NCBI GenBank assembly: GCA_001972305.1
Contig: BDDD01000374.1
Span: 186,001 to 250,000, forward strand
Direction: 5' to 3'
Length of the DNA stretch: 64,000 nucleotides
Origin: Cephalotus follicularis
Taxonomy: Eukaryota; Streptophyta; Magnoliopsida; Oxalidales; Cephalotaceae
The notes under the pieces: model-generated
Database searches by the model: none
What the model saw: only the letters and a program-made list of their open reading frames with translations
Told to the model about the DNA's origin: nothing
Shown: piece by piece, positions 45,747-60,700 of the stretch
How positions within the stretch are numbered: the first letter of the stretch is position 1
How the letters are laid out: the number at the start of each line of letters is the position of its first letter
Translations under genes and position numbers: made by a program

Positions 45747-48700
45747 TCAGCCAACTTGGGAGAAACAGTAATTGTCTATTTCACCAATAGCATTGATATG
45801 AGTGCCTGGCAATAACAGACGCAACAATGGTACTGATGAAGATGACATAAGCTTGGGCTTAATTTTCTCCACTACATTCTTAATTATCGAGGGAGCTGGT
45901 ACGCTAAACCACTTAAGGTACCAAGAAAGAAGTAATGAATTTCTAACTCCAGATTCGTCATTGGGCCACTTCTCCGAGTTCAAATAATTACAAAAATCGT
46001 CTTTCAATCCCTCCGAACAATTTAGGAGCTCCTCCACCCGCTTCCTAAGAGACTCTATAAAAATGGGTTGAACAATGCCACCTCTTGAAGCTGTTAATCT
46101 ACCACTCAATAGAGCCTCATTGTAGGTTAATGCAAGCTGCACAAAAAGGGGCAGTAAGCATTTTATTATTTTACCAAGGCTGCAAGAAAGAAATTCAACT
46201 TCATCCAGAAGACTGATTAATAATATTATATGAAAATTTTGACAAATCAGAAGTTAATCTAAATCATCACAAGCATATTCTGATAAACATGTAGAAATAG
46301 AAATCGTTACAGAATTCTCAGCCCACTTGGGTAGCATATTGATCCCCCTCAACCAAATTGAGTGGAAGTACGCAATTTTCCATTACAGGTATGAAACCAT
46401 AAACAGTTAAAGCAACAAGCAACTACACCAAATTATATATCACGTTGTTAAGATAATGCTTTATAGCTCAAAAAGTTTCTTTAGTAAACACTAAAAGAGT
46501 AATTGATAATGATTCAAAGGAGTAGACCGAGAACACGGAAAAACTGACTATGTACTTGATACAGACCAACTATCTTAACTGCAAATTAAAAAACAAAAAT
46601 TAATTTTCCAACCTAAATTTTAATTTCTAAAAGGAAACAAATAATTGCATTTAGAAAAAATTGCTACTACTGCATAAAATTACCTTCAAACTAGAAATAG
46701 AGAGTGAATCATGCATAACAGCAGCAGCACCAGTAACCTGATCAGCCATTGTCCCAATCATTGTGTACAATGACAAATAGACCTGCGAATCAGAAAATTA
46801 CAAATGAATTACTTATAACAACTAAACTCAAGAATTAAGGAGATTCAATAAATGACAAGTATCTAATTCATGGCGTATGCTTGAACCAGTTACATTCGTA
46901 ACTTCTACAAACAATCAAATACCTATCTCAAATCACACATTTTGTTGCACAGTTTCATATGATAAACATACATCTAGTGTTGTACCTAGTTACTTCATGG
47001 AGAATATATAAAGTATTGAAAGTCCAAGACTTATAACTATCACTGTGAAGATCAGATTTCCTTCCTAAATTAGACAGATACCTGTAAAAGAGCTGGTCTG
47101 TCTTTGCTCACGCATTCAAATAATACTTGCAAGCAGAATTCCTGGAAATCAATATCGGATCTGCAGATATGTTTTGATGACAGGTCATTATGGCGGGTCA
47201 TTACAAATAGACAATCAAATAGTATTATTCAGGCACCAACAACAAATAAAATAAGCTTGCAGTGATATCATGAAAAAATAGGGCAAAGGCAATCATACCA
47301 TGTTTAGGCACCAAGTAATTTTCTCACATTGAATATGCAAACTAGTTTAAAAAAAGTTACTACAGAGCTCCTGAAACTCACAACAAAGAAAACATACTAT
47401 ATCTATAGGGAAAATGATATGAAAATCAAAAGGAAGATTTGAAATACTTGCCTGCTGCTCGACGAATGGTCACAGCATAGCTGTGCAAAAGCAATTAAGC
47501 TAGGATCAGAGGAGAAGGTACTGACCAACTGATCAACAGTAATAGAACCAGGTCCATTGTGGTCATCAGCACTTGGATCGCGTACTCTTAAACGGGTTAA
47601 ACCAAACACCTGGATCAAAAAGGACAACTGTCAACTACCTGACCTGGATTAAATTCGGGACAGGGTCATTCACAGTTAAAAAGCTATGTGAGTAGAACCT
47701 TGTGCATTGCTCTCGACAGCAGCGACTGACACCCAATGGGATCATCAACATAAGAACAAGCTCCAACCTTGCGTTTGATGTAGAGAACACCAGAATTAAA
47801 TGGGTCATTTTTGTCCCCAGAACCCCACCAAGGTTTATCTGTTGAAGAATATATCTAAGAAATCTCAGAACCATATAAAAATAAAAATAAATACATAAAA
47901 CAAAAACCCTATAACAGAACTGCAGCATCGGCCTACCTTCAGTGACAAGTTCTATTATTTGAGGCCAGTATCGAGGACCACAAACACGAATTGTCTTCAA
48001 CTGTAGTATTTTAAATAACATGTCAGCCTCAATTGCAAAAATACTATTTCAAGGCAGACACATGAGGGGTGGAAGTTGACCATAGGTATGTGCAAAAGAA
48101 ATATTGTTATTAGGTTGTTCGTCGTAATAGATTATCAACTTATGTCCAAAATTTTGTTCTACGTCATTTAACAAATTCTAAGGTATGTCTTGGTCTGTTG
48201 TTTGAAAGTGTATAAGTTGATGCAACACCAGCAGATTTGCCCCCAAAAATTTTCCATTTTGATTTCAACAGGAAGCATAAAGGATGTTGAGGAAGCATAT
48301 ATTACCAAACACTTTGTTCATGTAGCAGTTGACTTACAATACACCGTTCTGGCAGTATACATGGGGTAACAGCACAATAACTTGTTTCTGAATAATGTTC
48401 AGTTTCTCTTATAGTGACTTCAAGAGGAGCATAAACATGGAGACCAGTGTCAACATCAATCGTCTGTATCCAGCGAGCCTCCGTCGCCAGGACATATAGA
48501 TGCCTGAAAGCCTGGAAAATGCACCTTCAGGAAAATAAAATTGCAAAAAACATAGAAAAATAGTTGCAAATTATGCAGAATTTGTCTTCATATAAGGAAG
48601 CATAACAGTAGAATCACTTCCCATCTTACAGTCAGGACAGTCAATGCGCACCAGTTTGTAGCATGCACCTACGTGCAATGCATTTGAGATGTTTCTGCTT

Positions 48701-51700
48701 AACTTTGTACTGTTTATAACCAGTTTGTGGGTTTTCTTTTATGTTTCTGATATGTACCTGGAGGTGGCAACGATTGTCATTCGGTCCAGTAGGCAAGCGT
48801 GGATAAAGAGTAATCAACAAAGCAGCAATGGAAATGTTGCTTGTTGAAAATGTCCGCATTCCTCCCCCAAGAAACAAGAAACCAATAGCTAAGCTTACCT
48901 AAAGAAATGCATAGTTGTCAATATAAAGAATTAAGATGCCCCAAAAACAAAGTTGATGTAGCTCATTCCTCTATGAAATAACTGCAGATGAATACATATT
49001 ACATCATTTATTTTAAGCAAGAAGCCCAACTTCATGCATAATTTTTCTTAGAACGCAAATATCATAAATTTTCGATAATCACTTTTTTTTAACAGTACCA
49101 TTATTGATTTTCACATGAGCAATATGAAGAGATTAGATTTTTCTTCAACATAATAGTTACTCAGGGGCAGAGGTTACATTGCAAGCATTATTCAAGATTG
49201 AACGCTGCTCATAAAAAATGTTTTAAAATCTTCTGTGCATGACATAAAATAGGAATTAACAAGCTGTTCACACTTCCCTTTACTGTGTACTCTGTGCAAG
49301 TAATTTCATGTAGAAAGCCCATAAATAGTTATAAAGCCGCTAAATACCATCGATTCATTAACTAATGAAGCTGTTGGCAGGGCAGCACAAGAATCAGAAA
49401 TAATGTAGAATAAATAAGAATTGGAACTTGGAACTAAAGTTGCTGACTAATCCAAACAGTCAATTCAAATCGGTGCTAATCTATTTCTTTAGAAGTAAAT
49501 GCTTGATTTTATTTTTCAGTCTTCACATATAAGAACTAAACAAACATGGAGAGTATATAATGAAGTCATATAAAGGGTTTGTCGTTCCAACCATTTAAGG
49601 GACAAGATACAGTTCAGTGGCCAGGAGATCTCAAGCAAACTTGTGAAAAACTTACTGCCATCTGAATACCATAGTTAGCATGCCCATCTGCAGAGTTTCG
49701 GCTACGAAGAAATCTCAAAAGCCGAAATGTTTGTAAATGTCCTGAACCAGCCATAACCTGCTCTTCCAAAATATCAGTGTCCAAATGCTAGCCACTTATT
49801 CTCTTTGCAAAAAATCGAAAAAGACAACAATTTAGAAAGGAAATAATAAGAAACATGTACCACGGAGAGGGAAAGAACGATGAGGTGCAGACATATCTCC
49901 AATGTTCCCCGATCAACATAGTAAGACAATCCCTTTGGGAAGGAATCTCTACTCGTAGAAGAAACAGGCTTGATCTGCAAATATTCGAATAAAAAATTTG
50001 CTACAAATAAATGAAAATACAAATTGAACCGCTAAATTGAATCTCATACTTCATTTAGAAAGTAGAGAGCATAATCATAAAGTAACTCTTGTGCATTTCC
50101 ATCCATTGTACCAGCATATCTCAACCCTGCCAAACATTAATGATGAACTTGAGATACTATAAAATGATTAATTAGAATAATAACAATGAATTTAATTTTA
50201 GCTTCTAGTCATATGTTGCAAGAATATATATAAATGCAAGGAACTAATCGAACATGAAGAGATATTGTCCAATCATATAAGAATACACTCCATCTACCAA
50301 ACACAACAAAAAAGGTAAACTACCAAATACAATATTAGTACATCGGTCCAATAATCATTTATGTACACAGTTAATGAATATGTAGGCAACACTGGGTCTC
50401 CAAGGAGATTTGTCTACTTTGTGTTGCAAAAGGTTGAAAAATAAGTATGGGAAGTTAATGAAATAAAAAGAGAAAAAGAAAACAAATAATTACAACATCG
50501 ATCATTATCTCCCTGAAGTACAGTAATTATCACAAGATCTCTCTTTGAGCCAGTGTACCCATCTTGAAAATTGGGACCTATACAAATCAACATAATAGAT
50601 ATCTCATGAGGTAGCGGAAATAGCATACCAAGAGAAATACAAGCCCCTGCCACAATATTAACATATGCCTGGACAAACACCTCTGCATCTATATCATCAA
50701 TATCACCGTTATCACTTCTGAGGCCCTTGACACCATTTTGGACAATCTCAGGAATCTGGGATTTAATCCAATCCTTGGAGGGATGAATCCTAAATCAGAA
50801 AAGTACATCAACTTGGACCCAAAAAGTAGCCAAATAGAAGTTTAACTAACTAGTCTATATGATCAGTATTACCTGCTCCACAATATCAAATTTCGAGCAA
50901 TTACACGAAGCATTATGAAGTCAGGCCTCACATATTCCAATTCAAAATGCGTTTGAGGAATAGAAAGCCTAGTAACTATCAACTCTGATTCGGTCTGTCA
51001 TAAACAATGAAAAATGAAAAATGAGAAAACCAGATACAAGGGTATTAAAATGAGTGGTGATAATATTTACGATCCAATAGGTTGGTTACAAAATGGAGGT
51101 AGCACTTCTCCCAATTCTCATAAATCCCCCCATTCTCAGGTGAAACCTTCAGTAATAGGTACAAGAGAATGGTCACAAACAGCCATCCACAGGTAGAAGC
51201 AGGTGATGTGTACTTGAAATTTGTCACCAATCTCTGCACTTTGTCACCAAAAATTTGCGTAAACAAAAACTGTAGAATCGTTACCGAAAAATACCTTTAA
51301 AAACATTAGAGCAAGAGCAATTATAGCTCCAGGTGCAGTAACATCAACATTGACAGTGGTCCCATCCATCATCTGCAAATGACAGCAGCACAAGAAAAAG
51401 AATGTTAAACAACAGTTGCTAGGAAAAAAGATAGCAATCAATATCATAAATGTTACAGATGCTAAGTAAAAATCATGGAAAGCCTGTTAAATCGAAGGTC
51501 TAGCTCATACAACCTGCCCAACACCACGGGTGTGTTCATCTGTTGATAGCGTCACTGAAACAGATCTTTCCTGAAAAATAAAAGGTAGTATATCTGAGCA
51601 AAATATCAATCAAAATATAAGAGATGGAAAGAATTGATTGCACAGAATTAAGAACACTAACGATGCAACAGCATTGGGGGTTGAAAACCAATCATCCACC

Positions 51701-54700
51701 AGAAAGAAAATGGGTAAGAACAAAGTAAATGCAAAATTTAACAGCATACATTATGAAGTTCTTTGCCACCAATGTAGTAGAATAGTCTTTCAACCCAGGT
51801 GTCCATACCCAGTGCATCTTCTCCTCGGCCTTCAGTTTATTTAACACACTTAGCAGAATGATATCTGCGTAAAAAAATTGTACCAAATCTCACATACCCA
51901 AGGCAACAAGCCCCAATGAAAATCCTGCGGAAACAGCATAACCCTCCCTTTCAAGTACATTATCGCCTCCGCTTCTACGACCTATCTCACCCTGTGACAT
52001 TAAATGCAACAATGTTAGGTACAAGGCATTTGAGAATTAATAAAGAAATCCATTTGTACAAATTAATGTAGAAGTGAAGCCATTAATTGATGCATAAGAC
52101 TATAAGAATCGAGCATAATAACATACACTATTGGAAGAAGATACAAGAAATAAAAGGTACAGATCTTGGGTACTCTAATGTGTATAGCTAAAGAAAATTT
52201 TCTTCCACATAAATATTAATGAAGCTACATATGCAATATATTGATTTTCTTCACCAACAACAGGTTCGATATGGTAGCATCGTCCTTTGTAATGATCAAG
52301 ACTGGTAAGCCCATCGGTCCACACAGTTGTCCATGTACCAGTGGAAGATTCAGCAGCTACTGCAGTCCAGGCTTCCTAGGGCGTTATTTCTCCCATTGGG
52401 CTGTCTATACCCCAACTCAAGGAAACTAAGACCAAAAGATTGGTTTGGTTCACCAAATGGTGGTTTTGGATACTATATCACGTGTGAACTTCCAATTCAA
52501 GATTGTATATAGGTACACAGAAGAACATACATGAGCTTATTAAATCAAATCAGAAACATGAAATAAATGCCTATCAGTTTATTAAAGTAGTGGTGTATCT
52601 TCACGTTCAGTTCCCTTTCTCATAACTAATTGTGACGCTTGTGGGCCATATAATTGGAAAAACAAATATGCATACAATAAAGTTTATCCATTGATTTCAT
52701 AGCAAAACAAGAAGGGTAAAAGTATACCAAAAGAATTTGCATTGTCGGTGGGTGTGCTGATCCTTCGTAAAGAAGCCCAACTGACATCAGCCCTGCTGAC
52801 TAGAGACTCAAAGAAAGTGCATCGTTGAAATCAATATATGGAAAAATCCAAAATACCCTAACACCATATATTGCATTGGTAAGGCAATCGACCATTTCAG
52901 TATTGAACATAGCTAGAAGTTAAGTCCAAATTGATGGAGATCAATATACAAATAGACTCATCTTCAAATTAAAATCCACGAATAAGAAACAGGATATCTC
53001 AGAACGGTGGCAGGACAGTGCTTCACCATGTAAAGCAGTCTGGAAACTAGAAGTAAAAATATTAGCAGATATGAAAAGTCTAATGTTCTATCTTTTCAAA
53101 AGGAGAGAAAAAAATGGAGTACGCTTACATAACCATGAACAAGTACAAAGATGCATGGGTGTGCATATATACAAGATAAGTTTAAGCAGATGTGAACTTT
53201 AGTGTTCCCAAAATAAAAACAAATAGCAACATCCAAATGAGGAGAAATGATGTTCTTAGAGAACAAATATGACCGCAGTACAATAATGTTTACCTGCAGA
53301 AGGGTAGGCAACTCCAATTCTGGAAAAGAAGATGGATGACGAGCAGGAATATGAACATAAAGACACTGCAATACAATAGAATTATAATTTTAACCCAAAA
53401 TATGATAAACAAATACATATAGATCTAATCATGAAAAAGCAAGCATATCCAAAACAACAAAGATAAGGCGATAACATCTCTATATGTTTTGCTGAAATGA
53501 CACAATCAACTCCACGTTTTCAGTTCCATCAAAAAAAAATCCAGGTTTTCAGTTGGGCTTGAGGACATGTTGAACTGGCTCCCCAAAATGACTCAGAACA
53601 CCAACACAAATTTTAAGACAGAAAGATAAATGCGATCATTAATAACAGCTTAAATAGATATAGATAAATGCACAGATGAAAAAAGAAAACTACCTTTGAT
53701 ATTGCTGGTTGCATAGTCCCCCGATAAGAAGCTGCCAGACCAAGCATTAAACCTACTGTTGTACTTTCATGTTCCTATGAGAAAAAGGAAAAATAATTGG
53801 GAAAGTCAATTAGTGTACTGAGGTAGAACAAAAATGCGGAAGCATGAAGATAATGAGAAGAAAGAGGAATAAACAGCAGTTAAAACATTCAGCTCATGAA
53901 TATAGAACTCAACTAAACTCAAATATGCCTTTATGCCAAGCTAGTGGGGTTGGCTACAAAATCTTGCCCCGCCATTTCACTCTATCCACAGCCATTTGGC
54001 AATCAACATTTTTCTCACCGTTTCTCGACATAATCTTTGGCACACTTTTTTCCTCCCTTTCTTTTGTGAATCAAATGAAGCTTCCAACTAGTGCATCTAT
54101 CTATAGGTCTATGCACTGCTAAAGCATTTGTCCAGAAGCAACACTGCCTTTCTAGAACAAAATAAAAAATAAAAAAGACGTCCCCCACCATTTTTTTTTT
54201 TAAGGGGAGGGGGGACCCACCCAAAGGGGGAAAGGGGGATTAAATCTCTTGGATGGAGGTATGGAGGTTTGAACCTTGGTCTACACCAAAGCAAACCACA
54301 CCTCTAACCATTAGGCTAGAGATCCCCCACCAATTTGCTGCTAGAAACTATCGTAATCAATCAAATAGTCAATATGAATGCATGCTTGGTAACAACAAAA
54401 TGACTAATGACTTTAATATAGTAGTATAACAATAGTAGAGCTTTTAGGAATAACTGCTTTAAAAAGATTGTGACATTCATATTCTACCACTAGAACATAT
54501 CAGGCAGCCTTCCCTCAACTAATCCGCATAATGGATAGCACATTGATTTGACATCCTCAAATTAGCCAGAATTACTTTTCAAACATGTTTCTCAAATTTC
54601 CAAACAATGTAACTTAAGTTTACATGCCTAATAGTCTCTGCATCAATTTGGCAGGCAAAATACTACCACTCAACAGCCTATTTGCACTTCACCTCAAACT

Positions 54701-57700
54701 ACATATAGTAAATTAAGAACATTTTGGAAATAAAAGCAAAACATAAGCAATACAAAATAGTGAAATAAAAACAACCACAGAAATTAATGTAGCATTAGAC
54801 CCAATGAACAATAATAAGAAGTGTGATGGAACCTGTCGAAAATACTGGTATATGTCAGAAATACTCAAAACATGAAGATAGCCATGTAATCCAAGTGCAA
54901 GAAGAAGTCCAGCATGAACAGCATTTGGTTCCTCAGGTTTGTTATATATTATCCACGTTCTTGACATCTTTCCCTGAAAATAAAATTTAAAATGCCATAC
55001 AAAATTCATGAACTAGAATTTGACAAAGATATGTTGGGAGCAAGACAAGTCGAGAAGGAAAAAATAAACAGAATCATAAATAGGAATTTAACATACTATG
55101 CATCTATGAAGCACCGACACTCTGTAGAGGGTGGCGAGTCGGTGTCGGACTCGTGTCGGACACCGACACTCGTTCGACACTCTCTGACACTCAGTTAACA
55201 TATTATATTGATTAATTGATTATGTATTCTACTTTATTATTTTAGTATATTAATCAATATATTACATTATTTTGACTAATATTGTTAATATGATTTAATT
55301 AGTATATTTATGCTATTATATTAACTAGTTGTTGGAAATAATGATGGAAATAACAAAAAAAATGATATTTATTTGTATATAATTATATACTAAATATAAG
55401 TGTCCTAACGTGTCGAAATTCTAATTGTTTTAGAAATGTGGTGTCGGCGTATCGTGTCGTGTCGTATTACGTGTCGCGTGTCAGTGTCTGTGCTTCTTAG
55501 CTATGCATGTCAATAGGAACACAAAAAGAACGAGACTACAATTTTTGCATATCTATTGCAAGTAAAAGCCACCATTTACCAAAGAATTCCCTCTGCAAGC
55601 ATTGTGACGCAGGACCGTCTCGGTACTAGCCTGGAGGATTGAGCCGTACCTATTATCGACGTTGCTTTAGGCGATAGGCCTTTATGTTATTTTATATTAT
55701 GACTTATTTGTTATTTTTATAGTTTCTGGGGATTATTTGATAATTTTAGTATTTAATTGGGATTAGGATTTTGCTTATATAAATAGGTGTGGTGAACCTA
55801 TTATGGTTAGATGATGAATGATATTGATAATGATTGAGAATGCATATATTTGTCTTCCTCTCTTGTTATTCTGCCTGGTCTTCTTCCCCCTTTCTATCTC
55901 TAATCCCTAAATTCTTGGTTCTTAATCCTAATTTCTTTGATTTGATCACTGCTCTACATCACATTGCATTGGTATTGCAACAATATAATTATTATATAAA
56001 TGAAAACAGCCAATTGCAAAGACTTTCTTTTTCCCACAAACTGGCCCAATTCTAGCACCTGCTAAACACAGAAGGTATTGTATGATATGGAAATATAAGA
56101 AAGACCTGAAGGGGGGCCAGCCTTAGCCCAGCAGCAACAGCATTATGAAACTCTGGCCAGGATTTAAGTTCTTGTATATTTCGTATGTTTGGATCCAGGT
56201 TAACCTACAAGTGGAGAAACATGTAAAATCAAAGGGTAAAATCAGCGCAAATGAAGGTATAAGGGATAGAGGAACAAGTTAGAAGGGGAATGAAGTAATA
56301 GCATAAACATATATCTTCTCTACCAAATCCGATTGTCTTCAGATAATTAGAGCAGAAAATAAAAGCTGAATATGCTTTGTGACAATCAAATTCCAAATTA
56401 AAATCATTTTATCCTAAGAAATCATTCTGCAACTGATGAGACAATAATTCACTCAAACCCAAATGAGCATACAAAGAACATGATCAATAACTGAATACGA
56501 TATGCCAAAAAAGAAACATGCATGTAGACAAAGTGGAAGAGATAAAAAAAATTACAGACATACAGTTGCATTTTGTTGGGCAGGCAACCGACCTGCTAAA
56601 ACAAGCTTTGGGACTGTAAAGGCCTACATGCAATTCCGAAAACTGTTAGAAAGGGAAAGTATCTTCAAAGCAATTATATATTGTTTCAACAGGTATATTA
56701 GCGGAGCATGCAAAATCGAGCAATGGAACTTAGAAGAATTCCACTTTAAATAGATTAGCAAATACAAAGAGGATACCTCTGTTAAAAGAGCATGTATGGT
56801 TGCAAGTGTAAATGCTGCTTGGCCAAGTGGAAGAGCAGTGGTCCTTTGTGCAAGGTGCCATAACTGAGCCTTCATTTACAAAAGATGAAGAGAAGCACCA
56901 ACGGAAGAAATAAAATTGGAATCGTATTTCAGGAGAAGTAAGAATGTTAAGAGTCAACAGTAGTCACAGAGGTGTTTCAAACTCGTAACTACTATATGTC
57001 ATGTATACCGAGAACAAAGCACATTATACAATGCAATGAGCTCGCTCGCATATTAATCACATTGCATAGTTGGACCACTCAAGCTAAGATCAAGTTACAA
57101 AGAAAGGGAAGTTTAACTAAGATATGGCTTGGTACATGGGAGAGATAGATAGGTGAAGGAATTATAGCTCGGACAAACAATACATATGCCAACAATCTCT
57201 ATAATGTTGAGATGTTTTAAATTCATTTTCAGTCAGAAATCATCTCACGTTCAGTATATACTGTTCTTGAAGCACCAAAAGCATTTAGTTGTTGATAGAG
57301 GTTTCCAATATCTATAAGCAACTAACTAAACCAACACTAAACATAAATTCAATATAAGCCATCAATAAGGTAAGGAATACATTCTCAAAAGGAGGACAAA
57401 ATTTTTAAAAAAACAAGGTCCAATAAGTATTATAGCAGGAAGTGCTGTCTAGCATAAAGGAACCAATGTTGCAGCAATTTCAAATGAAAGAGAATATAAG
57501 TATACCTGTTGGAGGTCCTGATCAGAGGCACTAGGGTTAACGGATGTTTGAATTGCCACTGGTCTTGCAGAGCACAAAAGGCGTCTAACCTGGTACCAAG
57601 TAAAAAAGTATCTATAAAGGAAGAGAAATGGATTTCAAGTGTTATAATATTAATATAGTGCAAACATAATCATGAGATTTGCATTTGTCCCAGAACACAC

Positions 57701-60700
57701 ATGACTAACTTTCAGCATCAATTGCCAAGTAAATAACTACACAAATAACTAAGTCCCGGCAATAAAACCCAGAAGTTGGTGAGACAGCTAAGAAGGCTTC
57801 ATGGCACATGTAAACAGCTAAATAAACAATTAAAACTGTAGAAGTGGGCATATAAATAGGGCCCATATTATTTCAAAAGTTGTGTCAGTCTTGCGCCAAC
57901 ATCTCAAAAGCAAGTCAGTTTAAAGACTAAAATAGCGTCATCAGAAGAGTCTTGTAAGAACCTTCCAGTCTTCCACCCCTTCACCACATAAAAAAAGCAA
58001 AATACAATGTTGTATCGCCTCATAAGGTCTTGTTTAAGAGAATGCCTCACTGCGCTGATGTGGGGTAAAACTGCAGCCTACCCAGCCCATTTTGCTGGCC
58101 TAGTTTTTGGGTGGACTAAGGTAAATATTTCTGGCCTACAAGACCAATTGAGCCTAGAATCTGATGCCTAACCTCGTTTAGGGAGGGCCTGGGCTCATGA
58201 AAATATAGCAAGCTCAGTCTAAGTTGGACCCTAAATTTTTTTGTGTATTCTCTGAAGGCTTGAACTTATGTTTAGAGACCCAAGATTCGGGACAGTACGT
58301 TAAGTTTGTCACCAAGCTCAAACTTGGCCTAACCTGGATATACTAGCTAAAAAACTAAATGGCTCTTGAAACTAAGGGAAGCTTAGATGGAATACAGGAG
58401 CCAAATCCCTGAACTTAGGACCCAATACACCAGGCAAGGAGAGCAGAGGGCAGTCATGTTTAATTACGGGATAAATTTTAAAACATACAAGCATAAGACT
58501 ATTCAGCACTACATAAGAAAACAATGGAACTGCTCTGCTAGGGAAGTAATAGGAAAGAATATAGCCATCCTTTTTCAAATAAATCACCATTTCAACCACA
58601 GTGTTCTCCTTGTTGGAGCATGCTTCCAATCCTAATTTTAAAAAGGAAAACTCCACATACATGACTATAGTTACAAACAGCAACAACTCCACTATGACAA
58701 AATGTGCTATATCAATTCAATATAATTAATGCACATCAGGAAAGAGAAAAAAAATAAAGATGTGTGCGCAATCTTGCCTTTGAAAGCTACTTAAATTACA
58801 GTTTGTGCCATTCTATTACTTCAATTAAAATGACCAAAACTGACCTCATTCAATCTTAGATCCCACCCATATCGCAACTGTGTGCTAGAGTTGAAGATAT
58901 GCTCCATACCATCTGTCATGGACCCATCCATGGAATCTGCATCATCAAACTTTGTGCTTTCCAATCCAATTGTATCAGAATCTGTTGAAGGAATTGTCAC
59001 AGGGTGCAAATGTAGCGTGTAGGGAGTAGACATAGAGATTAAGTTCACATTCGTTTTGCCATCAAGTTCCTTTGATTTGCATGAACGTGCCAAACATGAC
59101 AAAGCCAGATCTTCTCGACCAAGAAGAACATATGCAGCAGCAGGCCAGTCAGTAGGAGGAGATTCCCGACACTTATCCAATGCCTATGAAACAAAGAAAC
59201 CCACAATTATGTTGCAAAGGTAGAGAACTAAACACACACAAAATTGTTACAAGGAAATTAAGTATAGCTGAGAAAGTATCCCAGAGGGCACCCCAACAGT
59301 GGCACTGTAGCACCACAGCAATTTTTAAGAGTTAAATCTACCTTTCCCAAGAAAGAAGAATGAAAAGAATAGTGAAATTTGTGTTCTTGTAAGTTCCCCA
59401 GCATTATTTCTGTTCCTAAGGGACAAAATAACAGATCATATCCACAGAAAAATTTCAAGTCTGGGGGTGCAGTTGTTGCCATTACACAAAAGGGATACTT
59501 TATGTAATAACTGATAAGGAAAACAGTTGTTCCAAACTAGCATTTCTATTTCTTTAAACCAGTTCGCATTCCAAGCTTCCCATGCAATATAAGTTATCCC
59601 AACCAAACTTACATGTCGCAGAGGCAGCGATGCACCAGATGGCAATGAGTCTAGCTGTTGCAGTCCAAATCTTTCCCCAACCATTGCCAAGACAGTGAGC
59701 TCCTCATTAGTGCAATATGATCCAGTGGCAACATTACAATAAACACCAGATGAAAGCTTCCTTCCTTTTAGTTTGGCACCGGATAATAAACTGTAGAAGG
59801 AGACTATCTTCCGTGCCCAACTCACAACAGAGTTTCCATCTTTATAAACTAAAGACGGAAGGTCATCAGTGTTAGCACAAGTACATCCATATCGTAAACA
59901 GTTTTCAAGCCATCTATACAAATCGGGAGGAGTTCTCTGAGAAATATAAGCTGGGCATATTCCATATCCCTTGGAAAGACCCGGAAAATCACGAATATAA
60001 TGGTCCAAATAGCATTTCTCGCCCAGAAACTTGGCAATATTGCATAATAGAACTGCCAGAAGCTCCAAGTCCCTATATGCAAAAATTGAAGCCTCGTATT
60101 ATTACATATCAAATAATACAAGTTTGAGAAATTTGTTTGTTCAAAATACCACAACAAACAGTTGCAGCAACGATCTAGCTCAATTAAAATACCACAAAAT
60201 TAGCAATACGAACAAATTAGAATAAAAAGTATCTAGGATGACTTCAGATGGACTTCCACAAGGTATTCAACAAAAGTAAAGCAAATCCTAACTCTAATCC
60301 CTTATAATCATGCTTAAACTTGAAGATCATCACTGTATACTACAAGAAGAACCTTCAATGTCTGAATGTCAAATTTATTAAGCAACTTCTTCTAATGGGT
60401 TTGATGAATCATTTAGGGATACATCCATTCAATAGGTGAGGCTAGTATTCTGTCAAGCAAATCAAAACACTAAAACGAAGTTATAACTGAAGCAATATGC
60501 ATTAGAAGGTAATGCTAGTACTCAATAGTTGCAATAGGTTGACTATAATGGTCATCATAAACATGCATTAGAAGGTAAACTTACTGTTTGCGAAGATTAT
60601 CCAGCTTCAGACTTTCATAAACTGCATGCAGAGAAACCAAGCACTCCATCAGCAGGTCAGAGTTAAATGATTTTTCTAAATTTGTTTCTTTGATGGTTGA

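Noticed and set aside
53925..54110. Au-SINE-like motif (AGTGGGGTTGGCTAC)
   Set aside because: Only one short motif matches what I remember and no boundaries or tail could be defined.
54230..54322. Possible tRNA gene (A and B boxes)
   Set aside because: It does not fold as a complete tRNA, is followed by a tail and A run, and is flanked by a TSD, so it is a SINE.
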